A stretch of DNA of 64,000 bases from Takakia lepidozioides (lineage: Eukaryota; Streptophyta; Takakiopsida; Takakiales; Takakiaceae), in NCBI GenBank assembly GCA_030704615.1, contig CM060731.1:2852001-2916000 (forward strand), given 5' to 3'. A model generated the notes under the pieces. It was not told the DNA's origin. It saw only the letters and a program-made list of their open reading frames with translations, and did not search any database. A program made the translations under genes and the position numbers. Position 1 is the stretch's first letter. Each line of letters opens with the position of its first letter. Of this stretch, positions 1-11,475 are shown piece by piece.

Positions 1-83
1 CCAAGATGGGTGCGTGCCCGGTTTCTTGCCCATACCCACACGTGGGTCTACCTTGTTGTGGATTTGAACTTTACTGATGCACC

Positions 84-545
84 TTAACACATTTAGCAGG
101 TTTGATTGTGTATTTCCATCTTTTTGATACCACTTTTGGAATAATGCAGAGGGAAGGCTTCAAGTTGGACAGCATCACCTTTATATGTGTTCTCTCTGCA
201 TGCAGCCACACTGGCCTACTGGATGAAGAAAGACGCAACTGGGATTCCCTGAGTCAAGATCATGGTGTCACTAGTGCACTTTGGCTGCACGGTGGACCTT
301 CTTGGACGTGCGGGACAACTGGATGAGCAGTGGACCTGATTAATAAAATGCCATCAATCCAGATGCTGTGGTGTGGAAGGCCTTGCTTGGTGCATGCAGA
401 ATCCATGGCAATGTGGAGATGGCTGAACGTGCGGCAACATCTAGCCTCACGTCCGATGAACAGGATGCCGCGACTTATGTGTTGCTATCAAATATCTATG
501 CTGCAGCTGCCAGGTGCCAGGTGGGATCCATCTGAGCAGCAGAAT
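84..545 (+). pseudogene. Degenerate pentatricopeptide-repeat (PPR) gene fragment
   Basis: Reading across frames recovers PPR motifs in the expected order: a PPR core (GFKLDSITFICVLSACSHTG), a VDLLGRAGQLDE stretch near 290, VDLINKMP near 330, and then E-domain-like text (WKALLGACRIHGNVEMAERA, followed by ATYVLLSNIYAAA) from about 362 to 515. These pieces lie in at least three different frames, so several small indels separate them, and no start or terminal DYW domain is present. PPR proteins bind organelle RNA one base per repeat; this copy cannot encode one. The left end may continue outside the window. Confidence 0.8.
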
Positions 546-874
546 GTTCTCCCTGCATTTTCCCAGCGCCTAACAACAAGATGTATGTCTCACATGAGCT
601 TGTGCTTCCTTGTACAACAATTTGACACTTAGAATAGTTTATATAGCTACCGGGACATTAAATTAAGAATCCAAACTTTTGAAATCTACACCAATTGCCC
701 ATAAACAAATGATCAAAGGGGTTAGAAAGGAGCCATGTCGCAGCTGTATTGAGGTATTTTTATCAAGACAATCATTTTTTATCAAGATAATAAAGCTAAA
801 TGTTGAGAAACTAAAGGATGGCCAACAGTCAGCACTTAAGTTGGTTAGTAAACTGAGCGCCACCCAGATGATAG

Positions 875-961
875 CAAGGGGCCTGATTTTGTGAGGGACA
901 GGCCTGATTTGTGAGCTGTCGCTCACAGGTGTTTCCCTTTAAAAAAAATTAAAAAAAAAAT
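875..961 (+). mobile_element. 3' end of a tRNA-derived SINE (truncated copy)
   Basis: The stretch with CCTGATTTGTGAGCTGT, CGCTCACAGG and an A-rich tail matches, with few changes, the last ~60 bases of the fuller SINE copy at 1211-1440 (CCTGAATTGTGGGCTGT, TGCTCCCAGG, then an A tail). No tRNA-like head precedes it, so it is a 5'-truncated copy. Similarity was judged by eye. Confidence 0.6.
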
Positions 962-1210
962 GATGAGCAACGGATAAACAACCGGATTTCGGTCCAGATG
1001 AAACAAATGCTTAACGAAGGGGAAAATACGGGTTCACCTCTACCTCACTTCCAGGGCATAGATAGAGGTAGCTACACACATCAAACAATGGAATTTGGAA
1101 ACCACCTTATTTTGTGAAAATTGAACGTAGTTCTCAGAATTCGTAGCTAGTAGTGCGGAGCAACGCGAAGCCCTAGTTTGTTCCTTCAATACCATAGAAA
1201 AACAGCACAT

Positions 1211-1440
1211 TGGCTGGTAGCTCAGCTGGTAAATGCACAGTGTGTCGCCCTGGTGGTTCGGGGTTCAAACCGGCTGCTGTGCCCCTGTGTGGGATTGTTC
1301 ATGTCGGTATGTGTGGGCGTTGATCGTCCTGTAGGTCTCATGGCCCATAAATGAAAGGGGGTTAATTCTCCCCCCTCCTCAAGGGCCTGAATTGTGGGCT
1401 GTTGCTCCCAGGTTTCCTTTTCTTTATAAAAAAAAAGAAA
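1211..1440 (+). mobile_element. tRNA-derived SINE with A and B boxes
   Basis: The head TGGCTGGTAGCTCAGCTGG at 1211 looks like a tRNA A box and GGTTCGGGGTTCAAAC at 1255 looks like a B box, spaced as in an RNA polymerase III promoter. The rest of a tRNA cloverleaf is not there. Instead a ~150-base unrelated body follows and ends in a short A-rich tail near 1425-1440. This is the structure of a plant SINE. A second copy of its 3' end lies at 875-961. Clear target-site duplications were not found. Confidence 0.7.
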
Positions 1441-2289
1441 AGAGCTAGGCGGAAAGATCTCAGATCTTCTAATTTTTCATTTCCTTTGCCAGCCATGCAA
1501 CGGAGATATGTATATAATTATGTGTTCATTATTACAAGAGGAAGAGGCTCTTATTTGCGCTAGCTCCATTCCCAATTCAACTCCCATCCTATGTCTCTCT
1601 TCTCTCTCTCTCTCTCAAGGAAGGGCATCAGTTCGCAGTTCAAAGAGTTGCTTTTCATAAAAATATCAAGTGGTGTGGGTGGCATTGACAGCTTGCATGG
1701 CCTCATGTATTCGACTTGAATTGGGGTGTCTTCTTTATTGCACAACCAGGTCAGACGTAGATAAAATTTCACCTACTTTCCTTCTCGCTGATGATTTATG
1801 CTAAAGACAGTTCTTTTCTAGCATTTGATCAGCTATTTTGGATCATCAGTAGATTTAACCAAACATCTCAGGGAGTTGGTGGAGGGTTTGGAGAGAATTG
1901 ATTGCATGTGCCCATCATCATTCAGAGGATCTGTGAGAGAGAATGGAGTGAAATTTACAGATTCCAATTTTTCTCCCCTTCATGATATCAATCTACAAAC
2001 ACGTCCATGTAATTTACAGCTTCCATGCCCTCCTGATGCCCCAAGCATCTAAAATCTCGACCCTCCCCCAGGTATTTACTGACAAGCAACCACACTGCTA
2101 TGTACAAATTACACCAGGTCCCAGCACAAAGTCTTGCTAAAGTTATTTTGTGGAAGACCAAAGCGGAAGTATCATTGCTGGAGTCTATTGCGAGAACCCG
2201 CCCTGCAGCTTCCATCAGATGAGCGTAACTAGTTCCTTTGTCCTATACTGCCTCCTGCCTGTGTGACTTGCCTAGACATTTAAGAATGG
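1441..2289. other. Intergenic spacer downstream of the hydrolase gene
   Basis: No convincing coding sequence. It contains a short CT microsatellite around 1598-1617. The part nearest 2290 would be the 3' untranslated region of the minus-strand hydrolase gene. Confidence 0.5.
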
Positions 2290-5200
2290 CTAACTGACAG
2301 TTGGCCACTGGGCATCCCCCCATATAATCTCTCTCTCTATCAACAGCAACACCTCCTTCTCTCTTCCCCACACAACATCAACATGCCCTCTCCCTGGCAC
2401 GGGGTAAAGGTCCACAATCTTGAAAGTGCACCTCATTTCTTCAGCCTGTTTGAACTGGCACGATGCATCCGCCTCTCCATGTATCACAAGCACTCGCTGG
2501 CCCCTCTCTTGCAATTTAGTGAGAGCGGGTATCACTGCATGTGTTCCTGCCAGCAATGTGTTGTGGGTGATATGCCATGCAGCATCGTGATAGTTTGTTA
2601 AATAGTCATGGATGAACGATCTTGGATATCTGCAGATAGCCACAGACATCTCTGTAAATATATCCATTCCAGGATTCAGTTACGGACCCGAAAGTTCGCT
2701 GCTAAGGTTGGCTATGAAGTGATTTTACAGGGATGGTACATGGAGAACAACAGTCTTCCTGGAGGTTGTTGTATGGTTCTCCCTCACAGGATGTGAATGA
2801 TAGTAGGAAAATGCCAGTGCGGACTTGCATATAGGCAGATTCACAAATCCAGTTACAGGTTTGGATATTAGTGTGTAAGCTGAGATGGTTAAGTAGCTTG
2901 GAGGCTGACGACAAACACCAATGAGAATATATTCCAGAGAGCTTGACCATTGACATAAAGTGATAAGAAAGAAGCCATACCCGTTCAGGCACCAGTGTAT
3001 CACCGACACCCAGAATTTGTGCCTTGAATAGAAAGAGTGCCCCAAAAACCGGCTAATGTTATAATATTTACTAACTGTCAATGCCCGAATGCCTTTGACC
3101 TGCAAAACCACCATTGAATGTGTGAGGTCGCTGTTCAATCTGAGTTCAAAAGTGGAAGAGCAAAAGGATTCCAAAGCATTCAAACATGAATTCAGTACCA
3201 ACCAATACAGCACGAGCTCTGAGAATGAGCGACAAAGTGCTAGTGCCATAGTAAGAGCCTTACCGACAACGGGTTGATGAACGAGAAGAAAGCGTCACAA
3301 GGAAGCTGGTCTAATTCCCCTTCCGCTCCCGGACATCGAGGCGGATATACCGGGGCAATCAAAGAGATTGACCGGACTCTATCAGGGCACCGTGCTGCCA
3401 ATGCCAGACAGAGAATACAACCCATAGAATGACCCACGAGATGGAAACTTTGTAAGCCATATCTTTGTATCACTGATATCTCTACAGCTTCGAGCTGGTC
3501 AGTTAAGCTGTAAAGACTATCAATGGGTCTTGGACTTCGCCCGCAACCCAGGAGATCAGGTACTAGCACCCGATGCCGTGACTTTATGGGGATGGAGAGG
3601 TTGGGAACGAGGTTGGTATCGAACCAGAAAGTGGAGGAACTGAAAAGTCCATGGATGAATATCACCGCAGTGCAATCTGCACCAAGCCAGAGGCAACACA
3701 AACTTGCATCAAATCTTGGTAAGATGCAGAAGAATTTTGTGGGGGCAGTCCAAAAAGAAATTGCCCGAGAAACAAAAACATCGTAGATTGAGCCAGCTCA
3801 TGTTGCAGAAAAGATATTGCATTAATACACTCTGCTTATCATGGCCTTTTTAGACATAAAGCCCTCCACTTCCTGATTTGGCAGAGCAGAAAAAGGTGGG
3901 GAGAGGGTGAGGAGATAAAACCAGAGGGGAATGGTGCACTGACCTCACAAGTGGACTTACCTTCATGGATGAAATTGCTTCTGGACTTTCAAAAGTTCCT
4001 CCAGAAAGCCTTTACCATAGCATCAACATAGTTTGGAAACCTACTCAGCAAATTGACTGAAGAGCATGTCTGGAACTCTCAAACTGAGCTCCTTTTAACA
4101 TGCCTAGTTTTTCCATTGAAGGTGGTTAGCTCCATCAATTCCATGGTTTGACTCCTCTAAGGAAAGGCTTGTCTGATTTGTGAAATGTTTCTGACGGCAT
4201 TTCTTGGCTTCCTCACTGTAAGACTAGATTTTTGGTTTCTGTAGTTTGCTTTGATGTCCCCTTTCCAGGAGGCCCAAAGGACATAGAGCAAAACAGAGAG
4301 GTACAAGTTTCCATTGCCTCTATACCAAATATCCTTGTCCATAGCATTTCAAGCAAACAATTTCCATTCCAGATAAAGACTGAGAACCAAATAGCAAGCA
4401 AAACCTTACCTTGCATTGACCTGTGTCCACTGAGGCACGGACACAGTGGCTTTGGATAGGAATTTGGTGGTGAGTGTACAAAAGTCAAGCCTTCGCTGCT
4501 AGAATCAGAGTTGGTCAAAGTCTCCCTGCCATAGTGGTCTATATATCTGTCTCCATCCATGGGCAAATCATCACATCGCACAAAGAGGTTCCCTGCTGCC
4601 AAACTCATGGGCATCAAGAGCATGCTACATTCCTGGCAATGACACTCTGACCACCGAGGGTGCATTTTACCTTCTTCCTTTCCCTCCTGAAACCACACAA
4701 AAATGCACAAATTGAATCTTTAAACTCTCTACATTTGCACATTCCCTATTCTTTGGGGTCATATGATGCACTGCCAAAGAAAGCACCAGTACAATGAATT
4801 GTCTAAAAAATAAGATCATACAATTCCTGCCAGGCACGTTCCTTCGAAACGGGTTAGTCGGTTGATCGCCTGAACTGGCACCGAATTAGGAGAGTTTTTG
4901 CAACATTTAAAGTAAAGATGATCTGAGTTGCAATGACCCAATTGGAAATAATTCGTGAAAGAAAGCTAGAACTACTGTCCGCAGACATACTCCCCAGAGA
5001 CAGCGTCAAGCAATCTCCTCGCATTACAACATGGACAATCCACGTTACTAGTGTCTCAAAATAGATAGCATTGTCACGACAGACTTCCTACTGCCGAGTA
5101 CTTCCACTCTGAACATCAAAACATTGTACCTCAGACACACCAACAGATTTTTCCGACTTTTCTTTAGGACCCCAACTGCTGTCTGCCATCGGCGAGATTT

Positions 5201-5747
5201 CATCAACTTGCCATCCCCAGCACCCGCAAGTCAGCCGGTGCCCCTTCCTGGATTTGCTCTTCATTGATCTCCTCCTGATGATTGCACCCCGCCGGGGCTT
5301 AAAGAGAACCTGCTGGTCCGTGGTGCCATGCTTTGCATCTGAAGGCAACACTCTCCGGCTGGTCTCTATGGTCTTAGAGAAGGCATCCGCAAGTGGAAAG
5401 TAATTTGTGTTTGGAGGGGGTCGACCTTCGTGCAAAAAATCGAGGACCCAGTAAAAAGCTCCAAGGATGAGATTGATAAGGGCCATGGAAGCAAGAACCA
5501 ACTCCTCTAGAATAGGCCGAAGATTGACCCCAAATAGTTTCAACAGAGAAATGCGTTTGAATGTGAGAGGGTGGCCCGACCGCCCGCGTTTGGCGATCAC
5601 ATGAGTAGTCCCCCAGCACAGAGCTGCTGCTACCACTGCCAAATACACGGCCGGCGGATGTCGCAAACGTTCCATCATGGGTACACACACCTTCTCCATC
5701 TTTCTCTTCCAAAATCTATAGAGCGGAACTCTCGGTTCCGTCAGCAA
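2290..5747 (-). CDS. BODYGUARD-like alpha/beta-hydrolase
   Basis: Resolved exons on the minus strand: 5747-5130 (206 codons, opens with MLTEPRVPLYRFW, includes the hydrophobic LILGAFYWVLDFLHEG), 4686-4410 (HPRWSECHCQEC, like the PRWSDCDC motif of BODYGUARD proteins), 3676-3264, and a last exon from about 2634 to the TAG at 2290. Borders and phases agree for the first three. Exon 3 has the oxyanion-side HG (FIHGLFSSSTFW) and the nucleophile elbow GHSMG; the last exon has the acid region (HGEAD) and the catalytic His (GRGHVDVV). BODYGUARD family proteins are extracellular or ER-linked hydrolases needed for cuticle formation in angiosperms; the substrate is not known from sequence. The lid-region exon(s) between 3264 and 2634 could not be resolved and look divergent, so that part may be decayed or misread. 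Confidence 0.72.
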
Positions 5748-6300
5748 TCTGGGGTCAAAGGAAGGCGTGGCTCTTGTTAGTGGTCAGATTCTAAGGCACT
5801 CTTAGCGTATTCTTGCAGTTGGTCCTCTATCTGTCCCTCATTACCTGCTGAGCAGTGCACAATCACGACGTCTCTTCTAGTCTCTCTCCCTCCCTCCCCC
5901 TCTCAACAGGAGAAATTCCACAGGCAATAAGGAAGAGAAATTCGGAATTCTCCAAACACAGAAATTATCTGGCCTTCCCATGAAAACCCATGACTTCCCT
6001 CTCTCCACATCACCACCATCAGACCTCTCTCTCTCTCTCTCTCACTCTCAATCCACAATTCGATTCCCCCGCCCCCACAACTGCGAAGATTCAAAAGGCC
6101 TTGAGAGTAGTCCAAAAGCGACGTATGGAAACCAAAAGGCAACGTCCTCAAAAGCGTTGCAAGATGTGAGAGTGAATGTCAAGGCAGCCCGGCCAGCTTC
6201 CGTGTGGGGCCGCCATAGCTCTGCCCGCCCACCGGTTTGTCCGGTCACGACACAGGTAACTCTAAAACTGTTACCGACTAATCGCGTACGTACGACTTTC
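5748..6300 (-). promoter_or_regulatory. Upstream region of the hydrolase gene with CT/GA microsatellite
   Basis: Lies just 5' of the first coding exon. It holds pyrimidine-rich runs near 5879-5904 and a TC repeat at 6026-6052. Such tracts are common in plant 5' untranslated regions. No TATA box was assigned with confidence. Confidence 0.35.
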
Positions 6301-9300
6301 AGTCACCCCGCTGTTTGTTTCTTTTTTCCAGTCAACCCAGGCAGGTAACTGGAAAAGTTCGTAAATTCGATGATTTTATCTATTTAAAAATTTATCTAGC
6401 GACTGGCACCAAGCAGTCGAGCTCCGAGATGGTGTTGCCGGTTAGATTGGAGGAGTCACCAACTTTATCCAAATCCTTACTATTACAAAGTTACTTGATG
6501 TGCCACATGCCGTTTAGCGATGGGCTGGAGCAGTAATAGTGTCAGAGCCTAATGCACGCATGCGATTTGACGGTACAGTGGCCGGCTTCAGGCAGCGTCG
6601 GCACCAGTGATTTTTTTCTTAAATTTGAAAAATAGCACGAGTAGCTACAAGAAATAGCTATATAAAATTTGGATAGAATCATCCTCCTATGTAACTCTTT
6701 CATCCATTTATATCGTCCACATTTGGCGAATTCATCCATTGTTTTTTTTTCCTTGTAGAAGTTTGGCGATTTCATCCATGAAAAACTTGGGAATTTACGA
6801 CAGAATATTCTATTTTAATGTTTTGAGGTCGCCATTTGGCGATTTTTCGCCAAGAATAAAAACACTGGTCGGCACGTCGGCACCTCTGGTGGCCCCTGCC
6901 AAATCATTGCCACCCCCTCTCACCTATGATTTGCTATTTTAATACCACGACTTGAAGTCCGACTAGTTTTAGTGTGGCGCAGGTATAGGGTGTCATTGTG
7001 CCATGTCATCGTCAACTACATCATCGTCATCATTTCTTTAAGCTGCCCCAGAATTTTTTATTTTTTATTTATTTATTATTTATTAACTTTATTTCTTTCT
7101 TTTGTTTTCTTCTTTAGTCATATTCAATGTAAATATTAATTATGATTAAACCACCAAATAGACATCAATGGTTTGCCCAGTTTTTTAAACCCTCCAAAGT
7201 TCAATGGTTTCCGGTGAGCACACTTCAATTTGCTAAGATATGTTACAATAATACGTATATATGTACATATATATATTGGATATGTACAAAGGTAGAAAGG
7301 GACGTGCGTCGCAATACATTAGCTGGCAAGAGTTACAAAGGATATTGGGAACTCACCGGTGGAAGGTAGAGATCATGAAATTAATTACTAACGTCATAAG
7401 AAATGTCGTACCCAGGTAGTTGATTTCAAATCCCTCCATAGTCATTACTTTGTGTACTACTATGTTGGCAGCTCTCTCTCGTCCCATTTTTAAGTGCTTC
7501 TTAGTTTTTCGTTGGCTTGTTATATGGCCCACCCTCGAAAGGGGGCAGTAGCCGCGAGGCGAAGTGGCTCTTAGTTACGCCGGCTCCGGCCAAAGTCTTC
7601 TCTCTCTCTCTTTCTTTCGTTGGCTTTATTTTGGCCTTTGTAGTTGCTTAAGTTATTTTGGTACCGACGGAGTGGTATCCCTAAAGCCTCATGATTCCTT
7701 ACGATATTAATTTTTTCTTGCTCTAAGATCCCGGGCCATTGTCCCTTGTTTAAGGGGGGGGAAATCAACTACAATCACAACACCAAATAGATGGTGTCAC
7801 CCAATGCACTGAGAAGCGCAATACTCTCGTACATTTGAAAGACAAGATGCATGTGGTTTCTAGGAAATTCTACACCCACTGTACTCTCAATGCTTTTGGC
7901 ACTTCTGTCCTTTGACTAATTGCAAATTGAAGCAGGGAAAACATGGATCAAACTCTCTGCAAACATATGCAATCATCCAGTGGCTCAACATTGACTCCAC
8001 AATGCTTTCCAAGATGTGTGGGGCAAGGAATCATATGCTCAAGCCCTTTGTTAGACGTCTGCAACTCTCCAGCGTTGGGTCGCACAAAACTACTTGAGGG
8101 GCATGTTAAGATACTTTTGCCTCCACTCACCCAAATTTGAACATGATAAAGTGAAGGGGAAACATCCAGCCTGTAAATTAAGCTTCAACAAATATTGATT
8201 GTCACTCTTAGCTCCAAGAGAGGCTTCTAGATCAATGCCGTGGCACGGGTCATCTCTTACACTTTCTTAGTTGGAGCACTGTTCCATCATTGTTCTCTCT
8301 TAGGCGGGGGTTACAGAGTTTTGGCCTTGATTTCTCCTGTTTTTCTATGTCATGGCTTATACGCTTGCTACTGTTGGTTCTTCATCTTTTTGGGGACTAA
8401 GTTGATAATGGTCGCCTTGCCTTGGTCTTTCGCGTTTAGCCTGTTTGGCTCTCGTCACGGTTTTTGGCTAAATTACTTGTCTCCTCTCTCATTTCGTCTG
8501 GGCTCGTCCTTCACCCTTGGGTGTGTATATTTCAACATCATGGCTACGTGTTTGGGATTAAATTTTTTGCACTGGAACATCAGTAAAATTAAATTGCTTC
8601 TGCCTCTAGGAAAAGACTAAAACCAAAAAACTAAAACTAAAATTTAGAGACTCACTGACGATGAAGAACACTAATTATGTCCGAACTTAACACACACGCA
8701 CAATCTTTGGCAGGACGGTACGCCAATTTTTGACACGTCAAATCTTTTCCATCCCCTCCGCAGAGTGACATGGAATTGAAGGGAGTCAACGTGACTTTGG
8801 GTTACATGAGAGGTTACGTGTGGTGACACTTAGGTGACGCTACATTACATGCCCAAGGTTACACGGGAGGACTGCAACTTCACCACGAGGTTACACCAAA
8901 GGGAGTGACATAACTTCGGTTGGTGTAACTCATTTTTGGTCTCAAAATTTGACACAGTCTGATCTGCCTATGAAAAGATGAGTTACACAGGACATAGAAT
9001 ACAGACCTATCATCTGCAATTGAACCCCACTCTTTGCCACCTTTATTGCCATCACCTCACCACTGCTTATCAACCTCTTGCATTCTAAGCTTCAAATACT
9101 AAGGTTGCGCAACCTCTGCGCTACTATTGATGACTTAACTACAAAAACTTCAATGTTTATTTCTGATTGGAAATATATTTTATCCGGGAAAAAATAGGAA
9201 TAATGTAAGAACTTAATGCAAGTGTGTGAATCTGACTATACTTGCGCCAGATTTAGGGAGCGTCGATTCCTAGAGCTTTGTTTAGAAAAAGAGCTTTGTT

Positions 9301-11079
9301 GAGAAAAAGAAACGCCCTTCCACATTGCTCTAGTTACAACAGTTAGAAAGTATTTATCTTTCGAATGGAAGGCAATAGCCTTTCATAGTGAAGTGACACC
9401 CATACGTTACATGTACTTTGGCAAGATTATTTAAAAAAAAAATTATGGTTCAATATATATTTAACTTCTAAATTTTAAAGTAAAAAATCATTTTTATAAT
9501 ATTTTATATCAACTTCAAAAGTCAAAACATATTCAATCAATCAATGGTATTGTTCTTATTATTAACAAAAACTCTGACGTAACTAAGAGCCATTCTATGA
9601 CTACTACTCTTGTCAAGGGTAGTAAATTCAAGAAATTTAAACATAGAGATGTGCATACATCTAGTATCTATCATAGAGTTTGTTGATGTGTATTTATAAT
9701 ATGTTAATGAATCTATATCTTTATTTATCTAAAATATGGACAAGAGGTAAAACCCAATATCAAGAATCTTCACATTTTCATTAGCTACTAATGTGGCATA
9801 CTAAGTGTGTTATTTGAGCACATATTGTACAGTCATTTTATAATCCAAAAATCCCAATTTGCTGTTTTTCATGAATTTTCCAGTGTGTACACAAATACTT
9901 GAGATTCCATATCTCAACACCGCAAGTCCAAAAATTATGAAACCGCCTCGATGCACCCTACTCATCAAAGGGCTTTCCGGTGGCATCAAAACCATGGGTG
10001 GAGTCGGAGGCCTTGCGGTTTGGGAGATCTCAGTGACGCTACAAAACAAAACAAAAATCAACAAACCAAATTAACTTGTTTAATATATTCACAATATCCC
10101 CACCCCAGCCGCTAACAGATGCGACATATTATGGTATGGTCTTGTTAGGTAATGTATTGCAGCAAGTTGCGTCCCTTCGACCTCTATAGAACAACCTGGG
10201 GACAATGCTTCTCATTCCTCATATTTATGAAGCTCTATCTTTATCAGAATACAAAATTTGTCCCGGATCATTCTAAATTTCATTAATGTAACTTATTACG
10301 GATGAAAGGCCTACAACAATAAACTTACTAGGAAAATTTGTTGTGTATCGTATTATAATCATATTGTGAAAACTGTGCGGGGATAGTATGATCTTTGGAG
10401 AGGTTATCGTCAACCGTAAAGACTTTGAGGTTAGACTATATTTATGCATTATTTGGTGTTTGAAAGATCGTAGTCACCATCATTGTCGTTCTTTTTTTTA
10501 TTTAGTAATGTTATCATTCAAAATCATCCATGGCCGCACGACACTGCAATTTTTAGATTATCATTGTTGGTCTCGCGCTTAACTTGTTGGGCCCTTGATG
10601 TTTAAATTGTCTTGTCGTCTCAACCACCCTGTTTTTGGCTAGATAACTAACTTATGTAGTTAGAGTAACAAAAAATTTGTCATGTGAGAGAAACATGTAA
10701 GAAGTTGGAAGTAAAGTGAAAATACACATTCTAAAGAGTTTGCGAAATTGTCAGATTCCACTTGTTTCAGCTTCCAAGCTTGTTTCTTTTCAGAAAATTT
10801 CTTAAATTAGGCATCTCGGATGTGTAATTTTTTCAAATTAGGCAACTAAAAATAATGATCACAAATTGGCGTACAGTGATATGGTTAGATATTCATTAAA
10901 CCTTGAACACTGCTGATCAAAATCCTGGGCTACAGAATAGTAGCACCCTATAGACTCTAGAGTATGAATAGTTACAATAATGACCGTTACTCTCCAAAAT
11001 CTTGGGAGGGCATTTTATCTTAGGGCCAAAAAACTTGACATTCTATTAACCATAATGGTGACAGTGCCACATGCCTCGG
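6301..11079. other. AT-rich gene-poor intergenic stretch
   Basis: Nearly 5 kb without a recognisable gene. Only short open frames occur and none shows a known domain. It holds a cluster of GTTAC/GTAAC motifs (8798-8990) and short AT-rich runs. It is probably old, decayed repetitive DNA; no intact transposon protein was seen. Confidence 0.5.
8798..8990. repeat. Clustered GTTAC(A) / GTAAC motifs
   Basis: About six GGTTAC-type words in both orientations fall within ~190 bases (near 8799, 8811, 8857, 8890, 8924 and 8981), far denser than in the flanks. No fixed period is evident. Function is unknown. Confidence 0.35.
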
Positions 11080-11475
11080 TTTCAAGGTTCTCAGCGCAAG
11101 AGGGCTGGCTCCCATTGGCAAAAGAACCTTAGCCAAAGCGGGTCTGTTCTTCATAAGAGTCATTGACTGTGTCTCAAAGCTTAATCTACTGGGGCAAGCG
11201 AGTCATTGGGCGCACTTCAATTGGTTTTTCAGAAAGTCACTTGCAGGGTTGCAGTTGGATCCCGGGGAATGGTACTGGATGGATACAGCTCGCTCCCCAT
11301 TCTTTGTCTACTCTGTTAAACTTGGTTACTCTCTTCTCTCACCACCCCATTCCTTCTTCAGTAAATGGGTGAACAAATGGGGATCACTTTTGCAAAGTGA
11401 ATTTAATTGGTCTCAAATCTGGAAAGATCAGATCCTGGGGATATCACTTCTTGTAAAATATTGTTACCATATGTG
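11080..11475 (+). mobile_element. Decayed LINE fragment (reverse-transcriptase 3' domain)
   Basis: Frame-broken text such as GLAPIGKRTLAKAGLF, WMDTARSPFFVYSVKLGYSL and WSQIWKDQIL resembles the region after the reverse transcriptase of plant L1-type LINEs, where W..........F.VKS.Y and W..IW occur. No catalytic motif remains. This is a relic; the family assignment is by eye. Confidence 0.45.

Noticed and set aside
1211-1285. A functional tRNA gene
   Set aside because: Only A- and B-box-like words are present; acceptor stem and anticodon arm do not pair, and a SINE body follows.
8240-8620. Plus-strand 126-codon frame rich in aromatic residues
   Set aside because: Composition looks like translated pyrimidine-rich non-coding DNA; no domain seen.
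7568-9593. 15-base inverted match (CGTAACTAAGAGCCA) as ends of a 2-kb transposon
   Set aside because: A match of this length is expected a few times by chance in 64 kb, and flanking bases do not extend it.
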